From assembly GCA_033964015.1 (NCBI GenBank), contig CM066913.1, positions 22,157,854 through 22,221,853 of the forward strand: a DNA stretch of 64,000 nt. Direction: 5' to 3'. Each line of letters opens with the position of its first letter. Position 1 is the first letter of the stretch. The notes below the pieces were generated by a model that was not told where the DNA came from, made no database searches, and worked only from the letters and a program-made list of their open reading frames with translations. The stretch is from Scolanthus callimorphus (lineage: Eukaryota; Cnidaria; Anthozoa; Actiniaria; Edwardsiidae). Positions 1 through 9,350 of the stretch are shown here, piece by piece. Made by a program: the position numbers and the translations under genes.

Positions 1-1
1 A

Positions 2-196
2 CGGAATGAAACACAAGTATGCTTTGCACACTTTCAGAGACCTAGTGTAGTTGTACTTAGTTCCGATGAAGAGACTCTATACCCTGGCAAAGAGAAAGCT
101 TCAAAGAAAAAGGTAGATGAATTATATGATAGAATTGGTTATCCTATGCCACCGCCACATTCTTTAAAAAAGCTTTCACAGTCTCCTGGCCATATA
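2..196 (+). CDS. Partial exon of unknown gene with acidic SIM-like motif
   Basis: The frame is open from the window edge. It contains a hydrophobic-acidic block (VVVLSSDEET) followed by a Lys-rich stretch and a proline-containing segment (GYPMPPPHSLKK). The hydrophobic core followed by Ser/Asp/Glu has the form of a phospho-regulated SUMO-interacting motif. The 5' part of the gene lies outside the window. The 3' splice donor is not clear: the frame stays open to a stop near 331, but protein-like sequence ends near 190 and only weak GT sites are present. The same kind of motif recurs in the next two exons, which argues that these three blocks belong to one gene. I do not recognise the family. 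Confidence 0.4.
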
Positions 197-297
197 AGTG
201 TGGCCAAAATAAAACCCAAACTCCGCTCGAAATCGTATTACAATAATATAACGATATCAAAATACAATATCTTTCAAAAATTAATACAATATTGCAG

Positions 298-426
298 CGT
301 TCCTCTACGGGAAGAGGCGGCCAAAGAATGAAAAAGGTTTGTATATCTGTGGACAGTTCCGATGACGACGAAGATCTACCCGGAATCAATCCAAGTAATC
401 CATTGCCGGACCAAGATGAAAAGAAG
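298..426 (+). CDS. Internal exon with second SIM-like acidic motif
   Basis: The exon is bounded by a good acceptor (attgcag) and a good donor (AAG|gtaaat), both in phase 0, and is open throughout. It encodes a short basic stretch (TGRGGQRMKK), then VCISVDSSDDDEDLPG and a Pro/Asn/Asp tail. The alternating Val/Ile core followed by Ser-Asp residues matches the SUMO-interacting-motif pattern. It pairs in phase with the exon starting at 675. Function is unknown. A nuclear role in SUMO binding is an inference from motif shape only. Confidence 0.5.
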
Positions 427-674
427 GTAAATGCTATAGAATATAAAGAATGTAATGTAATGTTGATTGTACCCGGAAAAGCTCAATAGGCCAATTTCGA
501 TATTTTGGTCGAAAGATCAAACACAATAAAGTCTGACCCGAGGCTCCGTGGAAACAATGGCGTAATCGTAGCAATTATTCTTTTCATTCCCCGGAGCCTC
601 GATTTCGATCCTTTTGTGTGTGTTTACTGAACCAATATATTGAAAGTTGGCAATTTCAACGTTCAATCCTTCAG

Positions 675-839
675 TCGAGTAAGCAATCCTTACTGGAAGA
701 GGTGCAAGACAGTGATTGTGACAACAGTCCGAAGCGACCCTGCCGAGTATCCCTTGACAGTTCCAGTGACGACGATGACGAGCTACCCGAGTTGAAGCCA
801 ACGCTGGACCATGCTGGAAACGAGGCTAATATTACGTAG
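675..839 (+). CDS. Terminal exon with third SIM-like acidic motif
   Basis: An acceptor (ccttcag) lies directly before an open phase-0 frame that ends in a stop at 837-839. The encoded piece has a short helical start (SSKQSLLEEVQDSD), then CRVSLDSSSDDDDELPELKP and a short tail. This is the same design as the exon at 298-426 (hydrophobic core, Ser-Asp run, then Leu-Pro), so the two look like duplicated modules. The stop in a typical position suggests this is the C-terminus of the gene. Confidence 0.5.
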   Translation, partial: SSKQSLLEEVQDSDCDNSPKRPCRVSLDSSSDDDDELPELKPTLDHAGNEANIT

Positions 840-867
840 TTATGTAACCTGGTCATTACCTTGCATG

Positions 868-1081
868 AGGCCCGTAGCCAGGGATTTTTGTGAGGGGCGG
901 TGCTAATCTAGAAAAAGCGGAGCAACGTGGTATGAATTTATTTTTTACTGAGAAAGCGCTAGTGAAATTTCCCTAGAAAAAGAAAGTATAACATAAGTTC
1001 TTTATTTGCTGTACTTTATTTGCCCTTAAATGGGGACCTTTTGTCGCGTGGGGCCCGCGGAACCCCCCTGGCTACGGGCCT
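868..1081. mobile_element. Short non-autonomous DNA transposon (MITE) with 16-bp TIRs
   Basis: The ends are a perfect inverted repeat: AGGCCCGTAGCCAGGG at the left and its complement at the right. It is flanked by a direct repeat TTGCATG (861-867 and 1082-1088), a probable target-site duplication. It is 214 bp with no coding capacity. A 7-8 bp duplication and this end type would fit a hAT-like family, but that assignment is an inference. Confidence 0.75.
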
Positions 1082-1329
1082 TTGCATGCAAATGAAATTA
1101 GACAACAGAAACTTAACACTTGAATTGTATTGGGCCTGTCACACTCTGAACTGCGGCCGCAGCCTCCATGTTCGCATATGGCTATATTAACTGATTGATC
1201 GCTAAGCAAACCGCCTTACATACAACCTAGCCTTTGGGTCCAGAGCAGGCATTCGTTAGTATCATTGTTTTAAATATTTGATTCCTAGAAATGTACTTTT
1301 TCTAGAATGATTATAGACTATTAACATGC

Positions 1330-1500
1330 CCGGCGTAATCAATCGAACGTTCCGTACTCAAACTCGAGTTGAATACCAATCGCTCGATTACCAATCGTTC
1401 GTTTGATTTTCGGCTTGTTCGTCAATCGAACACATTCCAACTCACAGCAAAATCTTCACAATCGAACAAAATCGAACGTTGGGAAATCGAAAGGCCCTCC
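1330..1500. repeat. Cluster of AATCGAAC-like motifs
   Basis: Within about 170 bp the motif AATCGAAC or a close variant (AATCGCTC, AATCGTTC, AATCGAAA) occurs about seven times in irregular spacing. No gene is visible. It could be a decayed satellite or a transposon terminus. Confidence 0.35.
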
Positions 1501-1865
1501 TAGTCCACAGCTTCGATCGACGATCGACGAATCCGAGGCGCAAGTGCCTACAACGGCAATCATTTCTCAAATTTTAATTTTAATCATTTCAGCAAATTTT
1601 AATTCGGAGGAGCAAAAAAGATGGCCACTACCTTTACATGTAAATCAGAGGTACTTTCTTATTATCCAGATATGAACCTAAAACAGAAAATACTCTTGCT
1701 AGCATCGATATTACTTCTTGTCTATTTGAACACAAGCTGTATTATAATAACCCCATAGTCTTTCACAACTAATTCATCATTCATTCCCTGTATGATTTAT
1801 GTAACGCACATGTGTACAAGAACAATCCATCCTTCCCAATACTGGAATCGGGAAAAAGGCAGAGG

Positions 1866-2085
1866 TACACGACACGGGAGGTCTACCAAATCCTGAGAAA
1901 ATGTAACGACAAACAGAAGTGCAAAAAAAACACCGCTGGCAGTCCGGGAAAACCTGGCATTCCTAGTCGATACCAGCTACTTTAAAGACTGGCAGGATAT
2001 CAAAAGTGCTGACATGAACGGCGTTTTCCGGAAACAGCGGCGCATTGCTACAAACTCTGAGAAATTTGGTTTGTGTGAAATGTGA
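1866..2085 (+). pseudogene. Frameshifted coding fragment of unknown (probably transposon-borne) protein
   Basis: Two adjacent plus-strand frames look protein-coding. The first carries YTTREVYQILRKCNDKQKC. After an A8 run (1923-1930) the sense switches to a second frame beginning TPLAVRENLAFLVDTSYFKD, which ends in a stop at 2085. The most economical reading is one original frame broken by an indel in the A-run. I do not recognise the family. The rest of 1100-2780 shows no other gene. Confidence 0.35.
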
Positions 2086-2781
2086 TATTTCGGCGATTTA
2101 GTGAATGTCACGCTGAAATCCCGTTTCGCCCTAGACGGTTGAAGACTCCGATCTTTACTAACGTATATAAGGAGAAAGAGGGCAGTTCTCGTTGAAAAGC
2201 GAAAAAAAACACCCTAAACACGCTTGAATTCGCCCCAGATTTCACGTGAACAATGTTGAAGAATCCCTCAACATAAAACAAGTAGCTTTTATACGATATT
2301 TTTACTTAACTTAGTTTTTGAACACATTTTTTGACTATGTTGTAGATCGTACAGAAAAACATCGACGAACCGTCACGCGCGGCCAACAGAAAAGGGATCT
2401 GGACACCACAAATTACAAACACTGAACTTGGGCCACCTGTGATTACATTCTGGAACTTATGACGCGTTCATGGGTTGCCTGTGTGGAAGCCTGGCTGCGA
2501 AGCCCCCTAAAAATGGCAGCCACACGTGACGCCAAAAGTCGTCGAAAAGGCGAAACGGAAACCAGTACAGGTCAGTAGATGTACACAATCAATTAGAAAT
2601 GCGACATATTTGCAGGTATTTTATTTTATTGGCCACTGATGGATTGTAATTCAGTTAAGTGATATGCGAACTTTGAGTGTTTTTGATGGATCTTACGTTT
2701 CGAGGTCTTACGTTTCCAGGTCTTTTGTTTCTAGAATACCGCAATCTAGGCTCTGTTCTGGGTCATGGGTTTTTATATAGC

Positions 2782-3013
2782 AGCGACGAAAACAAGAATT
2801 CATCAAGAACACTATTTCGAAAGCCATATCCATTGTTGCTGAGAAATTCACAACAAAGAAAGCCTTCAGTGAAGTGCTTAGTGAAGAAGTTTATTATTCT
2901 ATGATACAGTCAATGAGGGTTCCCGACTGGGTTCAGCTTTACGTGAAATTGGCCACAAAACTACCAGATCGCGGATGGCAAACCATCTTGAATTTTCTAA
3001 ATATCGGCGAGTG
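2782..3013 (+). CDS. Internal exon of unknown protein
   Basis: An open stretch lies between a plausible acceptor (ttatatag) and a consensus-like donor (gtaagtgc). It encodes a hydrophilic helical segment (KNTISKAISIVAEKF) followed by VPDWVQLYVKLATKLPDRGW and a short tail (NFLNIGEWG). Residue composition and intact splice signals favour a true exon. I cannot name the family and see no partner exon nearby. Confidence 0.4.
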
Positions 3014-3020
3014 GGGTAAG

Positions 3021-4640
3021 TGCAAAACTACATTTTTATTGAAGGTTTACGGGCCAATGTTGACCGAATTAATTTTCATATGACTTATTAAAATAAGTAA
3101 GAGTGGTTTGGAGAGTGTGAATACAAAATTCACACATTAAGCTTAAGTTATTATTTTGCGATCCACACCATGAAAAGCATCAAATACAGACCCATGTTGC
3201 TGAAAACCACTTTAAGTTTCCCTCAGGTAAAAACTTCTGAAAAAAGTACTTTAGAATTAATCTGGAGAATATGATTCCATCTATTTTTTTTTATTGTATA
3301 TATTTAACAATTATACCTCAAGGCCGAATGTGTTATGATGAATATCATAGCACATGAGGACGAGAGGTCTAATTGTTTAGTATAAACAACTAGTTGGTCG
3401 GTTTTGGAAATGAATACCATTATTTTATGTTGAAAAAATCAAGTTTTCTTGCAAAGAGAGGTGGTGGTTTTGCCAGGTACGGTCTATCACTAATAATAAT
3501 AATAATAATAACAATAATAATAATAGTCTTTATTCAATAATATCTCGAGACAGACGTGGAAATTTACAATATACAATAATTAATTACAAGTAGGAAAAAA
3601 GGCAACGATTAATGAAACAGACCATTAGTAGCTAGCCAATCAAAATGCAGGATTTGTAATAGACCATTAGTTGGTTTATACTAAATAGCCATATTGCCTG
3701 CTATTGCCATTTACACTGGGCCCAAATCAGTCCTCTCAAATCATTTTATTCCATAGTGGATAGAATGACAAAATAGCTTATTTTGGATACTGGTTTTTAC
3801 AAACGCAATAGGCCATTTGTAATAGGTCACGTGACCCCAGCTACCTCTTAACGGGACGTTTCCTCAAAATCAATTCCAGAAATACAAAGAACCAATTGAT
3901 ATAAGTCAAAAGGTCAAGTTTCAGCTTAGAATCTCTAACCTTGCGCAAATGACATCAAGTTGAATTTTCAAGATTTCATTCAGAATGTATGGGATTTGGG
4001 TCACGTAACCCAGTTAGTGCAAATCGCCTAAAGACACAAGAGTGGAATATGTAGACAAATGAAATTACTGCTCTGTGTTTGTATGTCGTTTGGGTGCCAT
4101 TTTGAATAAATGTACAGAAACTCCATTAATATGGCCTATGGCACAGGGAGCCCAACTCGGCATTTTTATGTAAAGTCTGACCCCCCTCCACCAACAATTT
4201 GAATAAGTAGTTTACAATATTTCTAAGGAAGGAGAATAGTTATTTACTTTGCACAACCAGTTTTTCCCATTTTTCTGGGGCTGTAATTTTGTCATTATTA
4301 TTATTACTATCGTCACATTGATTATGATTATGATTTTACAATTATAATGATTTTTATTAGAATTAGAATCATGATTATGATTATTACTGCTATTGTTATT
4401 ATTATTACTGATAGCTTATGTACCTTCAACTCGAAGATGCTCAATTTCCCTAAGTGATGGCAGCAGGCACACATTGGGCTTGGGCTTCTTTGTGCCATAC
4501 CAAACTCCTAACAAGAGCACATTTTTTGCTGAGTACCTATATGATAGTAAAGTTTCTTTTCAAATGCAATCTGAGCTGTTGCCACAAAAAGTTTGGTGCT
4601 TATTCTGTGATACATTATGAGATGATATAGTCAAGGACGT
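3021..4640. other. No gene seen; AT-rich, with an (AAT)n tract and LINE-like tail
   Basis: No supported gene. An (AAT)n/(ATA)n tract at about 3488-3526 is followed by agtctttattcaataat. On the minus strand this reads as an AATAAA signal followed by (ATT)n, the usual 3' end of a CR1/L2-like LINE. The same arrangement occurs at about 51.70-51.74 kb. A second low-complexity ATT/GAT-rich block is at 4290-4415. Confidence 0.5.
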
Positions 4641-4645
4641 TTATA

Positions 4646-4925
4646 CATAGATATATACATCCCCAGATTTAGTTGATGAAATATTAAGCAGTGTGCCGTA
4701 CCTTTCTGAAACAGGGAGCTCAATGATGCATGCACATAATGGCCAGATGGAACAATTTGTAGATTTGAAAATAGGTGCCTCATCAGTCTTAATCATGAGA
4801 GTCAGCACATTGCCTGCATCCCTGTCTTGGGCGTCCAGACAAACTTTCTTATACAGAGTACCATTAGTTATATCTTGGTAGCTATCTTGAAAATGATTTT
4901 GTTTCACTAATAAGTTTAAAAACAA
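4646..4925 (-). pseudogene. Fragment resembling a CACTA/EnSpm (Tnp2-type) transposase
   Basis: The minus-strand frame has the order of motifs I associate with Tnp2-like transposases of invertebrates: a Leu-rich segment, then TDEAPIFKSTNCSIWPL, then a segment ending ELPVSERYG. The conserved 'D..P.FKS....WP' core is clear. Only about 90 residues remain, so this is a fragment. No terminal repeats were found. The family call rests on motif memory, not on a search. Confidence 0.45.
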
Positions 4926-5997
4926 AATGCCAACAGGGAGAGAAAGGAGAGCTCTGCATACAATAAAAAGAACTACAGATGCTATCTAGTGCAGGAAAAA
5001 CGTGGCATTTTTGCAAACACATAGCGCTGATCAAACTAAAACTCCGTAGAAATAGAAAAACACACACACACACAAAAAGATTGTACGGTTACCTTTGATA
5101 ACATTGCCAGAAATAGCGAACCCGCGCATGCGCAGTTACACACCTGGTAAGCAATCAAAAGTCATCGATCAAAGACAAAATTTTAGTCAGAAAAGGCTTA
5201 CGCGAGGTAGTAAATGATTTCTATTTGTTTTCCGGTGAACAAGTAAAAAAACCCTTACCTTTAATCATAAAACACACACATTTGGAAACATAGAAAAGGT
5301 TATACCCACTCTCGAGAAAGTAAAATCAATTCGGTTTTTAGGAATTTGCTGTGGCCCTTTCTTTTCGAAGTCCGCCATACGTTTCTGAATAAAAACAGAG
5401 GATTTGCCTAAAACAGGTCTAAACATTGTATTACCTTTTGATTGAGATAGTCTCTGAGCAGAAAACCTGATTCGGATTTATAATGACAAGACTTTTACCT
5501 TGTTACTTGTCAGGTTTAACTGTCACCAGGTTTTGAAGCCATTTCGGTTTTCCAAAGAAATATTGCTTTCTAAGGCATTCTTGTTGTTTTGGTATCCCAT
5601 TTCGAACGATGAATCGCTCACGAGTCTTGGCGACGAGAAGAAAAAAACGGAAAATCACCGCGCGCCATGCGAACCAAACAGACAACTTTTTTTCCTTCGA
5701 TTGCTTTCCTTGACGATTCGGGATCACTGGATTGCTTCTGCCGTTAGTCACCAGGCTTTGTGTCAATCATTTCTAAAGTTTAAGCGGGAATTTGATTGGC
5801 GGGGAATATCATGAATGAGTTCATTCCGTAAAATTTTACTACGCGCGTTTACAATTTTACTACGATGTTTACAATTTGAAGAATGGGTGAATTGCCGTTA
5901 AAAAGTAAGAATCCATGATGAATACTGAAACTACAGTTTAGCATTGATAATACTTATAGGAAGTCTGATATTATACAAAGGACGGATCCATTTTTCC
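4926..5997. other. No gene supported
   Basis: Overlapping short frames occur on both strands around 5.50-5.82 kb but neither has recognisable protein features or convincing splice context. A (CA)n tract lies at about 5060-5080. Confidence 0.4.
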
Positions 5998-6521
5998 AGC
6001 TCTCGTTGAACGAAAGCGAGCTCACTCATGAAATCCAAAAGAGAATCGACGACAACAAAATCGTAGGATTCATAACTGTATTTCGGAGATTACTCGCGCA
6101 TTGGTTCTTAATAAGGCCAAAAGATTACAAATATATTGATCTCCTCAACTCGAACCTACCTGGAGCAGCATTTATAATAAAGCGAGAGAGTGATTTACTC
6201 GAAAAAAGGCTCGACGATGTGAGTAGAAGAAGCTACAATGAGCGAAGAAAACTCAACCTCAAGGGATCTGTACGGCAGCGGGAAGAATTCTTGTCGAGAT
6301 CAAACAGATTACGAGTTCTAGGAAGCGAAATAGTGAGCACAATTGAGTGGGAAGAGAAGGTATCAGAAATGGCCCAAATAGTAGAGAAGGCAGAATTCAA
6401 TGCAAACCAATGGAGGGAAAAATACATTAACATCGAAAAAGAAAAGGAGCTACTGGTGATGGAACTGATACAAGAAGTGAAGAGGCTTGAGTCAGAAAAT
6501 GATGCAATGAAAAAAATGTAA
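5998..6521 (+). CDS. Coiled-coil exon of an unknown, probably multi-exon gene
   Basis: The open stretch follows a polypyrimidine/AG acceptor (attttttccag) and ends in TAA at 6519-6521. There is no upstream ATG in frame close by, so this is read as the last exon of a spliced gene. About 175 residues: an N-terminal amphipathic region (ELTHEIQKRIDDNKIVGF), a short globular-looking part (RPKDYKYIDLLNSNLPG), then a long charged coiled coil rich in Glu/Lys/Arg heptads ending in VKRLESENDAMKKM. No catalytic motif is seen. Coiled-coil proteins of this kind are often scaffolds, but no function can be assigned. Confidence 0.5.
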
Positions 6522-7019
6522 CTTGAAAAAAAAATGCAACTTGAAAAGCAAACTTCTGGAAATTTGTTTTGTTCCAGGTAGACCCACTTATCCCCCAAAA
6601 TACCAAAAAGAAACTTAATCATCTCCCCTAAAATAAAATGTCACAGGAAGCCTAGCCTTTGACTTTAGATGACTTTCGACGGCTGCTCTAGAAATGGCGA
6701 CCTGCTCCAGTATGACTTCATCACTCGGCTGAGGTGAATAAAAGAGCCTGAAAAGAGGGAGAAAAAAGAAGTCAGTAAAGCTTTCCATTACAACTCTTCA
6801 CACAACAAATACTAATTATTTCAGTTGAATAAGCAGCAGAAAGTAGAGAAGGGATGTCATGTTCTTATTTGGCAATATTATTATCATAAATATTACTTCA
6901 TATTACGCACCTTCTCAATACAATTTAAGAAAAGGAAATCAGCCAAAGAAAGCCCTGTGTAACACTGACAGATTTCAGAAATTTGTCACAGTAAAACACG
7001 CCCACAGCCTATTGAGGGA

Positions 7020-7140
7020 CTGAATGAACTTTAGATTTATATTTATACCTATTTATTGTATATGTCCATGTAAATGACCCGCCTGTAATTCAGCTTTTTA
7101 GCTGCGAAAGGTTGGAATAAACGAGATATTATTATTATTT
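7020..7140 (+). mobile_element. 3' tail of a truncated LINE-type element
   Basis: The sequence ends in ggttggaataaacgagat followed by (ATT)n, an AATAAA signal plus microsatellite tail as in CR1/L2-like non-LTR retrotransposons. No reverse-transcriptase sequence remains upstream. Confidence 0.45.
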
Positions 7141-7544
7141 CATATCAATTTGTAAATTAGCAAGTGTAGGTTGAAACCTCACAACATAAATAAAAAATAT
7201 GCTGTCATGTACATAGCAGAAAGTAGGGACTTTTTAAAACCTCTGGTATTTATATTATAATAAATATTTTTTATACATTCAACTGATAGAGAAAACTTTT
7301 TTTGTCTGCTTTTTGATGTCATGTTGGAAAATATAAGTGTATGTTGTTTAATCTTATCTGAACTGAAACATAAAATGAACAGACACCTATCGTCAATAAG
7401 CATACCGAATACATTCTGACGTGATCAACGACAGTCGTACGGTGAGTAGCCTCTCCAGTGCACCAGGTATTGTGATTGATTCTCGAATGCAAGCAGAGAG
7501 CAGCACTATAGTGTGATTTTGTTCATAATTTACAGGCAAATCCA

Positions 7545-7690
7545 ATCGAGGGCAACGGGCCCTAATACGATGGAAGAGAGGCTGCTCTAAAACCTTATTA
7601 AATATAACATCGCGTTAGGGCAACGGGCCCTAACGATGGAAGTGAAGTCGGTTCAATCCAATCGAGGGCAACGGGCCCCAACACGATGGA
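7545..7690 (+). repeat. Three copies of GGCAACGGGCCC-type short repeat
   Basis: The word gggcaacgggccctaa/ccaa followed by (t/c)acgatgga occurs at about 7549, 7618 and 7666. The first and third copies are preceded by aatcga. Spacing is irregular (about 69 and 48 bp). No gene overlaps. It may be a degenerate minisatellite or an array of binding sites. Confidence 0.5.
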
Positions 7691-8240
7691 TAGAATCAAG
7701 GCAAACAAAGCGGGAATTCTTACCTTCTTTTCAGGATTTTCTTCGGACTAAAACAAGCCTCTCCACCTCCCACAGCCGACCCTGTCCTTTTATACGGCGA
7801 GGTTTGGGGTTTAAAATAAGATCTTCAGACGAAATCGAAGCCAGAGTAGCATAAAACCCTTTCTCTCGTCTGGCCGCCATGTTGAATCAGTGAGGCAAAG
7901 TTGTGCAAAAAATAACCAGCCAATCAGGTGCGAGATACACGCGCTCTGACATTTGAATGGCTTCCCGCGGGTTTGTTTCGCTATTTCTGGCAATGGCTTT
8001 CTCAGCTGTGGCTCCAGTGGTATGTTTATGAAACTGTTATCCCACTGAGCAGGTTTTCCCAGATTTTGTTCATGTTCGTTTTTGCAATCCCTATCATCGT
8101 ACTCTACAGGCTCAAGGCAAGTGCTGCAAAGCTTTACTTGCTTTGTTTTCTTTAACATTGGCATATTTGTTTTGAGAAGTTGCCTTCGATTTCTTGGAAG
8201 AGAATCTGTGTCTTAGGACACAAACAACAGATTAACTGTA
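7691..8240. other. No gene supported; promoter-like GC-richer stretch
   Basis: Overlapping frames on both strands lack recognisable domains. The stretch at about 7868-7876 contains ggccgccatgttg, whose complement resembles a YY1-type initiator-proximal site, so a decayed promoter is possible. Confidence 0.3.
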
Positions 8241-9132
8241 TTAGATCGTTTTCTGCTTTTGTGACAGTCCATATCTAGACGAGAACTGTATAAACAATAC
8301 ACAACATGCACCGACTGTTAATTGTGACCCAGGATACAGTTTGGTGTTGAAGGCATCTTCTTCTGCATTACTATCATTTCCGTCAGACGAATTAGATAAT
8401 ACTTCGTTACTACTAGTACTAGTAGAACAGTCTGATTCATAGTGATCGGAGCTCGTTTCTGCCAGTGATACTGAGACGCTACTCATCTCATCATCTTCAT
8501 TTACTGAACTGGATGTTGAAGAGCCTTTATCTTTGTAAGAGGTGGGAGCAAAGGAGCAATCGTTATCCACCTCTAACGAACTGTTAGAGTGTTCAGGCCA
8601 CTCTTCGGAAGGAATCGAATGACTACCCTGGGATTCATCTTCACCTTTATCACTTGCACTGTTAGTGTTACTTGATTCGCTTTGCGTTGAGGAACTGTAT
8701 CTCCTTTTCAACGTTCGGCTCGCCCTAACTTGATATACACTATCGCCATCGGTTCTTTCGGAACTGGTCGTGCTATCCCTATATCGACTGTCCTTTTGTT
8801 TTGGTTTATCTCGGCAAACCGCGACTTCTTCGTTGTCGGAGCTACTTGCTTCGTATCCATCGCTATAAACACTTCTAGTTTGGGGAATTTTCTCGAAGTT
8901 CAGTTTCCGTTTCGTTATTAGAGCTGTCTGAAGCCCAAGCTTTTCTTGCTTTTCTTGCTTTTCTTCTTCTTCTTCTTCTTCTTCTTCTTCTACTACTACT
9001 ACCAGTGACCGTATGAAAGTCGCTACCACTATCAGAAGTGCTTGGAATTTTCAACATGTCACCGTCATTCAGGTTTAGCGCGGGAAAGACGAGACGAGCA
9101 CTTTCTAGAGTGCGCAGACAACAGCTAGTCAT
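8241..9132 (-). CDS. Ser/Asp/Glu-rich disordered protein, frame changed across a GAA microsatellite
   Basis: Starting from the ATG at 9132, the minus-strand frame reads MTSCCLRTLESARLVFPALN and then TSDSGSDFHTVTGSSS before entering a trinucleotide tract (8963-9001) that reads poly-Arg in this frame and stops near 8875. In the neighbouring frame the same tract reads poly-Glu and continues as a long Ser/Asp/Glu-rich disordered segment to 8241 (for example SSDNEEVAVCRDK, SSTSSSVNEDDEMSS). Either the tract has changed length and broken one gene, or an intron links the two frames. The protein has no catalytic motif. Its start lies about 220 bp from the start of a plus-strand gene, so the two probably share a promoter. 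Confidence 0.5.
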
Positions 9133-9350
9133 GTGACTGACACGTGAATCAAACCAATCACGACCCGAGGTTTTCTAATGCACGTGACGGAAGTGGGGCG
9201 ATAAGCAGTTGATCACGTGAATGTCGGCAGCGGTAAACTCAAATTCAGTTAGAGCAAAGAGTAGCGTTGGTTTTCACTCGTTTTTCGACGTGCTGCGCTT
9301 CGTTTTCATCGAAAATATTTAACGTTTTACTTTTCTCTGTTGTTAAGAAG
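9133..9350. promoter_or_regulatory. Probable bidirectional promoter
   Basis: This short interval separates the ATG of a minus-strand coding region (9132) from the ATG of a plus-strand exon (9351). It contains repeated CACGTGA E-box words (about 9141, 9181, 9214) and no TATA box close to either start. Function is inferred from geometry. Confidence 0.45.

Noticed and set aside
7545..7690. CRISPR-like array
   Set aside because: Only three copies, unequal spacing and a eukaryotic context. It is not a CRISPR.
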